18,412 nt of DNA from an uncultured Campylobacter sp. (GCA_900539505.1 UQCL01000043.1:1-18412); one strand, 5' to 3'; positions 7,248 through 15,322 are shown, counted from the first letter of the stretch. Numbers and translations are program-made. Notes: generated by a model not told the origin, from the sequence alone.

Positions 7248-9425
7248 TTAAAATTTAGCGAATTTCAATCTGATGGAATTTAGCACGACCGTCACGGAGC
7301 TAAAGCACATCGCCGCAGCGCCGTACATCGGCTTTAGAAGCACGCCGAGCCCCGGATATAGCGCGCCTGCTGCGATCGGGATACACACGGCGTTGTAAAA
7401 CAGCGCCCAGAAGAGGTTTTGCTTGATCGTTCGCATAGCGGCTCCCGATAGGCGGAATAGATATAGCACGCTTTCAAGGTCGTTTTTTATAAAGATTACG
7501 TCGCCCGCGCCCTTGGCTACGTCGCTGCCGCCGTTCATCGCAATGCCGATACTGGCGGCTTTTAAGCTCGGCGCGTCATTGACGCCGTCGCCCACGAAAA
7601 GCACCCGCCTGCCCTCGTCCGTCAGGGATTTGATGAACTCATATTTGCCGCTTGGAAGCACTCCGCTTCTTACCTCGTCGATGCCGAGGTTGCGAGCGAC
7701 GAAATTTGCAGTTTTGGCGTTATCGCCCGTTAGCATAACGGTTTTTACGCCGCTTTTTTGCAGCGCCTGTACGACGCCGCGCGCTTCGGCTCTGATCTCG
7801 TCGCTAAATGCGATGAAGCCCGCGTATGAGCCGCCTATCGCGCAATAAACGACGCCGAAGCCCTTGTCTAAAAGCTCCTCCGCTTCTACTTCGACGCCCG
7901 CATCCACGCCGCGCTCGCGCAGAAAGCCCGCGCTGCCGCAAAGAATTTCGCCGGTGGGATTTTTTGCGACGATACCTTTTCCCGCGATGCTTTCGAACTC
8001 GCCGTTAAATTTAGAAATTTCGCCGAATTTCAGCTCGGCAAATTTTACGATCGCCTTTGAGATCGGATGCTCGCTAAGCTTTTGCGCGCTTGCTAAAGCG
8101 TAGAGATCCTGAGCGCTCAGATCGCTGAAGCTTACCGAAATTTCGCCCTTGCTAAGCGTGCCTGTTTTATCGAAAACCGCGACGTCGGCGCCTTTTAAAA
8201 TTTCTAAAATTTCGGGATTTTTGATTAAAATTCCAGCCTTTGCGGCGTTTGAGATCGCGCAAACGATAGCGATCGGCGTCGCAAGACCTAGCGCGCACGG
8301 GCAGGAGATGATAAGCACGCAGATAGCGGCGGATGCGGCGTATGAGAGTCGCCCGTCAAGCGCCATCCACGCTATAAAGCTAGCAAGCGCGATCAAAATC
8401 ACCGCGGGCACGAAGATATTTGAAATTTTATCGGCAAAGCGCGCGATCGGCATCTTTTTGTTGCCCGCTTCGTTCAGCAAATTTTTAATCTCGGCGAGTA
8501 GCGTCTGATGCGAAAATTTCGTCACCTTCACGTAGATGACGCCGTCGGTGCTGACGCAGCCTGCGTTTACCTCATCGCCTACGCTTTTATAAACCGCCAA
8601 GCTCTCGCCGCTAATGAGCGAGGTGTCGATCTGCGCGCCGCCCTCGACGATAAGCCCGTCGCAAGGGATGCGCGAGCCGTTTTTTACTAGCACCTTATCG
8701 CCCGGCTTTAGCGCTTCTGCGCGCACTTCGGCTATCGTGCCGTCGTCTTTGATCAAAAGCGCGGTTTTAGGGCTTAGATCGATTAGCCCCTTGATGTAGT
8801 CGTTCGCCTTCATCTTGCTGCGCTCTTCTAGGTATTTGCCGAGCGAAATAAAGGCGATTATCATCGAGGCGGAGGAGAAATAAAGATTTGTAAATTCGTT
8901 CTGCGCGCCGTGCGTATAGACCCACGCCGCGGCCGTTAGCGAATAAGCAAACGCAAAAAAGCTTCCCATCGCCACGAGCACGTTCATATCGAAGCTTCTG
9001 TTTTTCAGCGAGCCGTAAGCGTGATAAAAGAAGTTCTTGCCGCAGTAAAACAGGCTCACGCACGCCATCGCCGCGCAAAGTAGCGCCTTTGGAACGAAGC
9101 TTAAAAACCCGCTCATTTCCACCGCCATTACCGCCGCGGCCAAAACGAGAGCGAGAATAAGTCTAAATAGCGCCGCTTTGAGGTTGCGCCGCTTTTTGCG
9201 CTCCAAATCTTCGTAATCTACGGCGATGTCGTAGCCTAGTTTTTTGATCTTGGCTTTTAGCGTCTCCTCAAGCGCCGGATCGGCAAGTACGAACTCGCCG
9301 CTGCCGTTTGCGAAATTTACGTGCGCCTCCTGCACTCCCTCGATCTTGCGACTTACCCGCTCAATCGCGTTAGAGCAGTTTACGCAGCTCATCCCGACGA
9401 TATTTAGAGTGATTTTACTTGACAT
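7248..9425 (-). CDS. copA: Copper-exporting P1B-type ATPase
   Basis: CopA pumps Cu+ from the cytoplasm across the inner membrane using ATP. The 725 residues contain one N-terminal HMA domain with the metal site C14-x-x-C17 (GMSCVNC) and the membrane metal-site motif C375-P-C377 in ISCPCALGLATP. They also contain the phosphorylated D419 in DKTGTLS, SEHPISKAI with the nucleotide-binding HP, MLTGDN, and the hinge GDGVNDAP. The C-terminal helix MCFSSVTVVLNSIRL carries the M-SS residues typical of Cu+ (P1B-1) pumps. Length and order are normal for a one-HMA CopA. It begins 11 bp after the stop of the copZ-like gene and is almost certainly co-transcribed with it. Specificity for Cu+/Ag+ over Zn2+ or Cd2+ is inferred from CPC plus the last-helix residues. 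Confidence 0.95.
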   Translation of the reverse strand: MSSKITLNIVGMSCVNCSNAIERVSRKIEGVQEAHVNFANGSGEFVLADPALEETLKAKIKKLGYDIAVDYEDLERKKRRNLKAALFRLILALVLAAAVMAVEMSGFLSFVPKALLCAAMACVSLFYCGKNFFYHAYGSLKNRSFDMNVLVAMGSFFAFAYSLTAAAWVYTHGAQNEFTNLYFSSASMIIAFISLGKYLEERSKMKANDYIKGLIDLSPKTALLIKDDGTIAEVRAEALKPGDKVLVKNGSRIPCDGLIVEGGAQIDTSLISGESLAVYKSVGDEVNAGCVSTDGVIYVKVTKFSHQTLLAEIKNLLNEAGNKKMPIARFADKISNIFVPAVILIALASFIAWMALDGRLSYAASAAICVLIISCPCALGLATPIAIVCAISNAAKAGILIKNPEILEILKGADVAVFDKTGTLSKGEISVSFSDLSAQDLYALASAQKLSEHPISKAIVKFAELKFGEISKFNGEFESIAGKGIVAKNPTGEILCGSAGFLRERGVDAGVEVEAEELLDKGFGVVYCAIGGSYAGFIAFSDEIRAEARGVVQALQKSGVKTVMLTGDNAKTANFVARNLGIDEVRSGVLPSGKYEFIKSLTDEGRRVLFVGDGVNDAPSLKAASIGIAMNGGSDVAKGAGDVIFIKNDLESVLYLFRLSGAAMRTIKQNLFWALFYNAVCIPIAAGALYPGLGVLLKPMYGAAAMCFSSVTVVLNSIRLKFAKF

Positions 9426-9436
9426 TGCGTTAGTTT

Positions 9437-9652
9437 TTAGGCTAGCTTTTCTGCGACGCTAAAGCCCAAATCGTCCATCTCCTCTTTAAATTTAGCCTCG
9501 TCGCTCGGATCTAAGCTTAAACTCACCACTCCGCTTGCCACGTCCACCTCGATCTCGCCGAAATCATCCTTGAGCGCGTTTTTGATCGTCCTCGCGCAGT
9601 TTTCGCAGTGGATATTTTGCGCCTTAAATTTTACGCTTTGTTTCAAAGCCAT
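9437..9652 (-). CDS. copZ: Copper chaperone, CopZ-like HMA protein
   Basis: This 71-residue single HMA domain protein probably carries Cu+ to CopA. The metal site reads NIHCENC, with C16 and C19. The usual Met before the first Cys is His (H15), a variation on the family pattern. The ferredoxin-like beta-alpha-beta pattern is visible (VKFKAQN..., IEVDVASGVVSLSL). It is the first gene of a two-gene operon with copA. The ATG follows a strong AAAGGAGAGG ribosome site. A TATAAG box lies about 30 bp upstream in the gap shared with divergent yebC. No copper-sensing regulator gene is adjacent. Confidence 0.88.
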   Translation of the reverse strand: MALKQSVKFKAQNIHCENCARTIKNALKDDFGEIEVDVASGVVSLSLDPSDEAKFKEEMDDLGFSVAEKLA

Positions 9653-9682
9653 GAGCCTCTCCTTTGGATTAAAATTTCAAAA

Positions 9683-9688
9683 CTTATA
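9683..9688 (-). promoter_or_regulatory. Probable -10 box for copZ-copA
   Basis: On the minus strand AGTATAAGTT gives TATAAG, one mismatch from TATAAT, about 31 bp upstream of the copZ ATG. No obvious copper-regulator dyad was seen around it. Confidence 0.4.
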
Positions 9689-9745
9689 CTACTTTTTAAT
9701 AAATTTTATTTCAACGCCCGCTCCTGAAATTTAAGAGTTTTTCGT

Positions 9746-9751
9746 TATAAT
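9746..9751 (+). promoter_or_regulatory. Probable -10 box for yebC operon
   Basis: TTCGTTATAATCACCC contains a perfect TATAAT 34 bp upstream of the yebC ATG. An AAGGA ribosome site follows at about 9776-9780. It is the strongest promoter candidate ahead of the yebC, PPIase and acpS genes. Confidence 0.55.
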
Positions 9752-9785
9752 CACCCGTTTTTAAATTTAAGCTTTAAGGAATTTT

Positions 9786-10520
9786 ATGGGACGAGCTTTT
9801 GAATACAGACGCGCTTCAAAAGAAGCTAGATGGGGGAAGATGAGCAAACTTTTCCCAAAACTGGGCAAGGCCATAACGATGGCGGCGAAAGAGGGCGGCG
9901 AAGATCCGCTGATGAACTCCAAGCTGCGCGCCGCGATCGCTACGGCAAAGGCGCAAAATATGCCCAAAGACAATATCGACGCGGCTATCAAGCGCGCTAG
10001 CGGCAAAGATAGCGCCGATATCAAAACGATCTTTTACGACGGCAAGGCGCCGCACGGCGCACTTCTCATAATCGAATGCGCCACCGACAACCCGACCCGC
10101 ACCGTCGCAAACGTTAAGTCGATTTTAAACAAAGCCAAGGGCGAGTTTTTGCCGAGCGGCAGTTTGAAATTTATGTTTTCGCACAAGGCCGTTTTTGAGA
10201 CCAAACTGCCGAGTCGCGACATCGAGGAGCTTGAGCTTGAGCTCATCGACTTCGGTCTTAGCGAGCTTGAGATCAATGAGTTTGAAAACGACAAGGGCGA
10301 GCTCGAAAAGACGCTACTAATCTACGGCGAATACGAAAGCTTCGGCACTCTAAACGAAGGTATCGAAAAGATAGGGCTTGAGATCATCAGCGCAAGCTTA
10401 AAATTCGTCGCTAACGAAAAGCACGAATTTAGCGAGGAACAGCTGGGCGACATAGACGCACTGCTCGAGCGGCTAGAAGACGATGACGACGTGCAGGCAG
10501 TTTACACCAACATCGCATAG
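9786..10520 (+). CDS. yebC: YebC/PmpR family protein
   Basis: The family signature is clear: MGRAFEYRRASKEARW at the start, then WGKMSKLFPKLGKAITMAAK and ANVKSILNKAKGEFLPSGSL. The length (244 residues) is normal. The acidic C-terminal end (LLERLEDDDDVQAVYTNI) is also typical. Members were long annotated as DNA-binding transcriptional regulators. More recent work assigns some of them to the ribosome, where they relieve stalling at proline-rich stretches, so either cytoplasmic role is possible. It is followed after 8 bp by the cyclophilin gene and probably shares its transcript. Start choice is supported by AAGGA six bases upstream. Confidence 0.95.
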   Translation: MGRAFEYRRASKEARWGKMSKLFPKLGKAITMAAKEGGEDPLMNSKLRAAIATAKAQNMPKDNIDAAIKRASGKDSADIKTIFYDGKAPHGALLIIECATDNPTRTVANVKSILNKAKGEFLPSGSLKFMFSHKAVFETKLPSRDIEELELELIDFGLSELEINEFENDKGELEKTLLIYGEYESFGTLNEGIEKIGLEIISASLKFVANEKHEFSEEQLGDIDALLERLEDDDDVQAVYTNIA

Positions 10521-10528
10521 GAGAAAAA

Positions 10529-11023
10529 ATGGAAAGCTTAAAAATTTACGACATTGACGCAGAGGCTTTGGCGCGCGATAAATACGCCGTTATCAAAACC
10601 GAAAAGGGCGATATGAAGCTGGAGCTTTTCGCAGATGAAGCGCCGCAGGCGGTTACGAATTTCGCTAGCCTTGCGCGCAGCGGGTTTTACAAGGGGTTAA
10701 ATTTTCACCGCGTAATTCCAAATTTCGTAATCCAAGGCGGCTGCCCGCGCGGCACCGGCACGGGAGGTCCGGGCTGGCGCATAAAGTGCGAATGCGACCG
10801 CCAAAAGCACAAGCACGTGCGCGGCGCGCTTTCGATGGCGCACGCGGGGCCCGATACTGGAGGGAGTCAGTTTTTCGTCTGCCACAGCGCGCAGCCGCAC
10901 CTAGACGGCGTGCACACGGTCTTCGGTCGTATCGTGGATCAGCCTAGCCTAGCGGTTTTAGACGCGATTAGGCAGGGCGATAAGATCATCGACATCGAGA
11001 TCAAAGAGAGCCTGCAATCGTGA
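10529..11023 (+). CDS. Cyclophilin-type peptidyl-prolyl cis-trans isomerase
   Basis: This PPIase speeds cis-trans isomerisation of Xaa-Pro bonds. The 164 residues contain the catalytic Arg (R61 in NFHRVIPNFVIQGG), the GTGTGGPGW loop, SMAHAGPDTGGSQFF and HLDGVHTVFGRIV. The Trp that gives strong cyclosporin binding in human CypA is replaced by His at HLDG, as in many bacterial members. There is no signal peptide, so it is cytoplasmic (PpiB-like rather than PpiA). It lies 8 bp after yebC with a GGAGAAAAA ribosome site, and acpS follows after 28 bp. Confidence 0.93.
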   Translation: MESLKIYDIDAEALARDKYAVIKTEKGDMKLELFADEAPQAVTNFASLARSGFYKGLNFHRVIPNFVIQGGCPRGTGTGGPGWRIKCECDRQKHKHVRGALSMAHAGPDTGGSQFFVCHSAQPHLDGVHTVFGRIVDQPSLAVLDAIRQGDKIIDIEIKESLQS

Positions 11024-11051
11024 TTAAATTTAAACCGCGGGGCGCCAGATC

Positions 11052-11423
11052 GTGATAAAGATCGGCACGGACATAACCGCGGTGCGCAGGATCGCGGCAC
11101 TGCGCGTAAAATACGGCGCGAAATTTCTAAAGCGTATTTTGAAAAAATCCGAGCGCTCCTCCGCGCTGCGCGACGAAAGTATCGCGGGTGTCTATGCCGC
11201 CAAAGAGGCTCTTAGCAAAGCTCTAGGCACCGGCATCGGCGCAGAGTTCGGCTTCAAAGACGCCAAAATTTACAAAGACGCTCTGGGCGCGCCGCATCTA
11301 AAAATCCGTAAGAAAATCCGTAAAAAATTTCATATCAAATCCGCAAGCCTTAGCATCACGCACGACGCAAACGTCGCAATCGCCGTAGTCGCACTAAAAC
11401 TTAATAAGCCGCGCTCAAAGTAA
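11052..11423 (+). CDS. acpS: Holo-[acyl-carrier-protein] synthase
   Basis: AcpS moves the 4'-phosphopantetheine arm of CoA to a serine of apo-ACP, activating it for fatty-acid synthesis. The 123 residues fit the family. The Mg-binding motif is D7 in IGTDI and E52 in AAKEALSKALGTG, and the SITHDANVAIAVV strand closes the fold. The start codon is GTG, with a weak GGGG about ten bases upstream. No better start exists. It is the last gene of the yebC-PPIase-acpS run. The C-terminal half is unusually basic (KIRKKIRKKF), which is common for AcpS that bind acidic ACP. Confidence 0.92.
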   Translation: MIKIGTDITAVRRIAALRVKYGAKFLKRILKKSERSSALRDESIAGVYAAKEALSKALGTGIGAEFGFKDAKIYKDALGAPHLKIRKKIRKKFHIKSASLSITHDANVAIAVVALKLNKPRSK

Positions 11424-12558
11424 CGAAGCGAAGCAGCACACGGCAGCAAAAATCCTACATAAACTTTATATAAATTTTGCGCGACGGAATTTTTGAGGTT
11501 AGGCGCAGGTTTTGTAGAGTAGTATTTCGCGGCGCAGTACACGATGCGGCAGAAAACTTTGCCTTCTAAATTTTATATTTGCCGACTTAAAATTCTACAT
11601 TCATGGATGAAATTTTAGAGCACAAAATTTACCGCAACGAAATTTTGAAATTTCACAGCCCTACAGAATTTTGCTTTAAATTTAAGACATGGGATTTTAT
11701 AGCGGCGAGGCGGTATAACTCAAAAGGTAAAATTTCGACCCGAAATTTAGCGGCAGAAGCATAGATTTACTATTAAAATTTCACGGCGAAATAGCGCTTT
11801 GAAATTTAAAGCAGATGCGAAGTCTGCTCCGCCTAATCTATCGCATCATCAAGGATTAAGCGAAAGTTCATGAGCCGACCGAGCATATATCGCTGCGGCG
11901 GCATCTGTTCGTCGTGCCCATCTCAAGCAGGAGTTTTTGCGCCGTACTTATGCCGAATATCGCAAATAGCGCGGCATTCTCTATTGCTATGTGCGAAAAA
12001 ATAGAGGCGAGTTTATGTCGCTGCATTTACCGCTCAGTCTGGCGCTAGCTTGAGCGTACACAGATAGGCGGCACACACAGAAGCGAGCGATCAAAATTTA
12101 CACGACGAAATTTTAAAAATGAAATTCTGCGAGCCATGGATTTGGCGTTAAATTTTTAAAATTTCACGGTAGCACAAATTTTAAAATTCCATGCAGAGCG
12201 GATTTAAATTTTAAGCTGCAAGTCTGCAAGGATAAATTTAGCCGCCAAGAAGTTTGCAAGTCTCTGCAAAAGTGGAATTTTATCGCGGTGCGACGCCGCA
12301 AAATTTTCAATTGCTCGTATTTTGGCGGCGGGCTTACGCGGCTTATGTTTTCGCGCGAGGTAAATTTTCAATTCTCTATATTTCGGTCGCTCCGAAACTG
12401 CGCCCGAAGCCGCCGCATTTAGAGCCGCGTAAATTTAAAATCGCTCGCGCCAGGCTACGATTAAATTTAAAGCGCAAAGCGCGGTCGTAGCGCCGACTTG
12501 CGTCAAAATGCCCAAAACTACGATTAAATTCCAAGCCGCGATAGAATTCCCGCGCGAT
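11424..12558. other. Gene-poor 1.1-kb region
   Basis: No gene can be supported here. AAATTT/AAAATTT words are dense, and small hairpins arise from them, for example an 8-bp stem with a 3-nt loop at 11730-11748. An approximate direct repeat (AAATTTTCAATT...TATTTCGG) starts at 12301 and again at 12362. The middle (about 11850-12060) is less AT-rich. On the minus strand it holds a 52-codon ATG frame (12026-11868) without SD whose product is not recognisable, possibly the remnant of a lost gene. A plus-strand 78-codon frame (12254-12490) is basic, without SD and probably spurious. No tRNA or rRNA was seen. Confidence 0.5.
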
Positions 12559-12584
12559 AAAAGGCGGATTAGTCCGCCTTTTTT
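12559..12584. terminator. Bidirectional terminator at the 3' end of the DAHP synthase gene
   Basis: AAAAGGCGGA - TTAG - TCCGCCTTTTTT forms a 10-bp stem (GC core GGCGGA/TCCGCC) with a 4-nt loop and T-runs on both strands. It lies across the end of the minus-strand DAHP synthase gene, so one arm is coding (the last codons, ending Ala-Asp) and the TAA stop is in the loop. It can stop transcription from either side. Confidence 0.85.
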
Positions 12585-13912
12585 AGATTATCGGCGAGCA
12601 AAAACGCAAGCTCCAGCGCCTGATCTGCGTTTAGGCGCGGATCGCACTGCGTTTCGTAGCGCTGTTTTAGCGTCTCTTGCGTCACGTTAAACGAGCCACC
12701 CGTGCACTCGGTGACGTTTTGACCGGTCATCTCAAGATGGATGCCGCCCGCGTGCGTGCCCTCCGCAGCGTGAATCTCAAAAAAGCTCTGAACCTCACTT
12801 AAAATTTTAGAAAACTCGCGCGTTTTATAGCCGTTCGCGGCCTTGACGGTGTTGCCGTGCATCGGATCGATGCTGTATAGGATCGCCCTGCCCTCGCGCT
12901 TTAGCTCGCGTAAAATTTGCGGCAGCCGCGCGCCAATCTTATCCGCGCCCATGCGGATGATGACGTTTAGCCTGCCCGCTTCGTTTTGCGGATTGAGCTT
13001 GTCGCAAAGGCGCAAAATTTCATCCGCAGTGCCGCTTGGGCCGATCTTGACGCCGAGAGGGTTTTTGATACCGCTTAAAAAATGTACGTGCGCATCGTCC
13101 GCGCCACGCGTGCGCTCGCCGATCCAAAGCATGTGCGCCGAGCAGTCGTACCAATCGCCGCTGGTACTGTCGATGCGCGTCAGGCACTCCTCGTAGTGTA
13201 GCAGCAGCGCCTCGTGCGAGGTGTAAAGCACCGTCTCGGCAAGGCTCGGAGAATTTGCGGCGCTCAGCCCGCACGCCTCCATAAATTTAAGCGTGCGCGA
13301 AATTTCATCGCTGAGCTCGTTAAATTTAGCCTCCAGCTCGCCCTTTTTCAAAAAGCCCAAATTCCACTTATGCACCTCGTGCAGGTTCGCAAGACCGCCG
13401 CGAGAAAAGGCGCGCAGCAAATTCAGCGTCGAAGCGCTTTGATGATACGCCTCGATCATGCGCGCAGGATCTGCTTTGCGCGCCGCTTCGCTAAACTCAA
13501 AGCCGTTGATTATGTCGCCGCGGTAGCTAGGCAAGCTCACGCCGCCAACCTCCTCGAAGTCGCTGCTGCGCGGCTTTGCGAACTGCCCTGCGATGCGACC
13601 TACCTTGACGACGGGGCAGCCCGCCGCAAAGGTAAGAATGATCGCCATCTGAAGCATTACCTTAAACATATCGCGGATATTATTCGCGCTAAAATCATTA
13701 AAACTCTCCGCGCAATCGCCGCCTTGAAGCAAAAACGATTTGCCCTCGCTGGCGCGCGCGAGCTCGGCTTTTAGGTTGCGAACCTCGCCCGCAAAAATTA
13801 ACGGCGGCAGCTTGTAAAGGCGATCTTTGGCGGCCTGCACTGCACTTTCATCCTGATAAATCGGCTGCTGTAAAATTTTATAATCTTTCCACGACGTCCT
13901 ACTCCAGCTCAT
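12569..13912 (-). CDS. aroG: 3-deoxy-7-phosphoheptulonate synthase, class II
   Basis: This enzyme condenses phosphoenolpyruvate and erythrose 4-phosphate to DAHP, the first step of the shikimate pathway to aromatic amino acids, in the cytoplasm. The 447 residues follow the class II (plant/Mycobacterium-like) pattern: SWKDYKILQQPIY at the start, LLQGGDCAESF with metal-binding C67, VGRIAGQFAKPRSS, the SGDWYDCSAHMLWIGERTR stretch, IDPMHGNT, and TGQNVTECTGG. The ATG follows a strong AGGAGGGG ribosome site and a perfect TATAAT. The stop codon is in the loop of a terminator hairpin. It is divergent from rarD and stands alone. The symbol follows the epsilonproteobacterial naming habit and does not imply similarity to E. 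coli AroG, which is class I. Confidence 0.94.
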   Translation of the reverse strand: MSWSRTSWKDYKILQQPIYQDESAVQAAKDRLYKLPPLIFAGEVRNLKAELARASEGKSFLLQGGDCAESFNDFSANNIRDMFKVMLQMAIILTFAAGCPVVKVGRIAGQFAKPRSSDFEEVGGVSLPSYRGDIINGFEFSEAARKADPARMIEAYHQSASTLNLLRAFSRGGLANLHEVHKWNLGFLKKGELEAKFNELSDEISRTLKFMEACGLSAANSPSLAETVLYTSHEALLLHYEECLTRIDSTSGDWYDCSAHMLWIGERTRGADDAHVHFLSGIKNPLGVKIGPSGTADEILRLCDKLNPQNEAGRLNVIIRMGADKIGARLPQILRELKREGRAILYSIDPMHGNTVKAANGYKTREFSKILSEVQSFFEIHAAEGTHAGGIHLEMTGQNVTECTGGSFNVTQETLKQRYETQCDPRLNADQALELAFLLADNLKKAD

Positions 13913-13942
13913 AGCCCCTCCTAGGTTTTGTAAAATTTCGCG

Positions 13943-13948
13943 ATTATA
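13943..13948 (-). promoter_or_regulatory. Probable -10 box for the DAHP synthase gene
   Basis: On the minus strand GGGTATAATCGC contains TATAAT, 30 bp upstream of the ATG, with AGGAGGGG between them at about 13915-13922. No tryptophan-, tyrosine- or phenylalanine-dependent leader was seen. Confidence 0.6.
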
Positions 13949-13980
13949 CCCAAATAAGCTTTTATTAACCCAAAAAATCT

Positions 13981-13986
13981 TAAAAT
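13981..13986 (+). promoter_or_regulatory. Possible -10 box for rarD
   Basis: ATCTTAAAATAGCG gives TAAAAT, one mismatch from consensus, 30 bp upstream of the rarD ATG. It is divergent from the DAHP synthase promoter in the same ~100-bp gap. The ribosome site GGAAGGAA follows. Confidence 0.35.
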
Positions 13987-14016
13987 AGCGCCTTTAGGCA
14001 ATTTGGAAGGAATTTT

Positions 14017-14889
14017 ATGGAAGAAAACCGCACTAAAGGGCTAATGCTTGCTCTTGCCACCTTTGTTATGTGGGGCGTTTTTCCGATATTTTTCAAGCTC
14101 ATAAAGGACGTGGACGCGGTGCAAATTTTAGCGCATCGCGTCGTTTGGTCCTTCCTGCTGCTGCTTGTTTTTCTCTGCTTTATGCACCGCTTAAAAAACG
14201 TCGCACGGCTTTTTAGCACCCCTAAAATTGCTCTCACGCTGCTTTGTACGGGACTACTTATCAGCACGAACTGGGGCATTTATATCTACGCGGTAAATTC
14301 CGATCAAATTTTAGCCACCAGCCTCGGATATTTTATAAATCCGCTATTTTCGGTGCTTTTGGGCGCTTTGTTTCTGCGCGAGCGGTTAAGCGCGGCGGCG
14401 AAATTTTCCCTTCTGCTAGCCTTTGCGGCTATCGGCGTGCAAATTTACGCTCTGGGTAGGCTTCCCATAATCTCGCTCGTGCTACCGCTTAGCTTTGCAT
14501 TTTACGGCCTCATTCGCAAAAAAGTAAAAGTACCTAGCTTTGAGGGGCTGTTTTGTGAGACGGCGCTGATGCTGCTGCCTGCGCTTGCGTTTCTGATCTA
14601 CTGCGCGCTGAAAGGAAGCGGCGCCTTCGGCCTCAGCGCAAGCGGCGCGCTGCTGTTTGCAAGCGGACTGATTACGATTTTGCCGCTGCTTACCTTCGCC
14701 GTAAGCACGCAGTATCTGCCGCTATCTACGATCGGCTTTATGCAATACATCAGCCCTAGCATGAGCATGCTGATCGCGGTATTTGTTTACGGCGAGGAGC
14801 TTGAGACTTATAAAATTTTGAGCTTTTCGCTAATTTGGTTCGGGCTCGCGGTCGTGGGCTTGGACGGTTTAAGGAGAAAAAATGGCTAA
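14017..14889 (+). CDS. rarD: EamA-family transporter RarD
   Basis: This inner-membrane protein of 290 residues shows about ten hydrophobic helices in two EamA halves. RarD hallmarks are KGLMLALATFVMWGVFPIFFK at the start, AHRVVWSF, TNWGIYIYAVN, ATSLGYFINPLFSVLLG, FYGLIRKK, and the late STIGFMQYISPSM. RarD proteins are drug/metabolite exporters in name (chloramphenicol sensitivity gene in older work), but the natural substrate is unknown. The ATG has AAGGAA seven bases upstream. It overlaps the next gene by 8 bp, so the two are probably translated together. Confidence 0.92.
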   Translation: MEENRTKGLMLALATFVMWGVFPIFFKLIKDVDAVQILAHRVVWSFLLLLVFLCFMHRLKNVARLFSTPKIALTLLCTGLLISTNWGIYIYAVNSDQILATSLGYFINPLFSVLLGALFLRERLSAAAKFSLLLAFAAIGVQIYALGRLPIISLVLPLSFAFYGLIRKKVKVPSFEGLFCETALMLLPALAFLIYCALKGSGAFGLSASGALLFASGLITILPLLTFAVSTQYLPLSTIGFMQYISPSMSMLIAVFVYGEELETYKILSFSLIWFGLAVVGLDGLRRKNG

Positions 14890-15292
14890 TTTCGCTTTGA
14901 TGTTCGCAGTCGCCCTTGCAGTGGGCGCGCTCGTGTATTTTCAGGTCCAAAAGGCTTCCGCGCGCGCAGACGCCGCAGACCCCGAGCTTAGCTCGCAAAG
15001 GTATATGAAATTTTGCGATATTTTAGAGGGCAAACTGCGAGCTCTTGAGCGGTTAGAGCTGCGCGATGAAAGCGCTCACGAGAGCTATCTAGACGAGCTT
15101 GGGGCTCTTAGTAAGGAGTTAGTCTATATCAAAACGATGCATCAAAGCAACCTAAACCCCGCCGTGTGGGAGGGCAAGCTATTTGAGTTTCTCAATAAAA
15201 CGGACACTCTGATCGAAAAATACGCCGCTAGCGCAGAGCGCTCGCTGCAAGACTGGCGCAAGCAGCTGGAGATGGAATTTAAGAATTTATAA
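14882..15292 (+). CDS. Small membrane-anchored protein of unknown function
   Basis: I do not recognise this 136-residue protein. It begins with one hydrophobic segment at about residues 3-21 (ALMFAVALAVGALVYF), which is a membrane anchor or uncleaved signal. A hydrophilic, largely helical region with many Glu, Leu and Lys follows and could form a coiled coil on the cytoplasmic or periplasmic side. There is one Cys (KFCDILEGK). The start is backed by AAGGAG immediately upstream inside the end of rarD, with an 8-bp overlap. It is probably co-expressed with rarD, and a functional link to the transporter is only inferred. It is the last gene before the change to AT-rich DNA. Confidence 0.75.
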   Translation: MANFALMFAVALAVGALVYFQVQKASARADAADPELSSQRYMKFCDILEGKLRALERLELRDESAHESYLDELGALSKELVYIKTMHQSNLNPAVWEGKLFEFLNKTDTLIEKYAASAERSLQDWRKQLEMEFKNL

Positions 15293-15298
15293 TCAAAA

Positions 15299-15322
15299 CT
15301 TTGAATTTAGTTCAATTCAAAG
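15299..15322. terminator. Hairpin after the rarD operon
   Basis: CTTTGAATT - TAGTTC - AATTCAAAG is a perfect 9-bp stem with a 6-nt loop, starting seven bases after the stop of the plus-strand gene. It is AT-rich and lacks a following T-run, so it is a weak terminator candidate. It sits at the point where base composition changes and between convergent genes. Confidence 0.4.

Noticed and set aside
12254..12490. 78-codon plus-strand frame rich in Arg, Lys and Ala
   Set aside because: No ribosome site, biased composition, and two internal copies of an AATTTT-type repeat; likely spurious.
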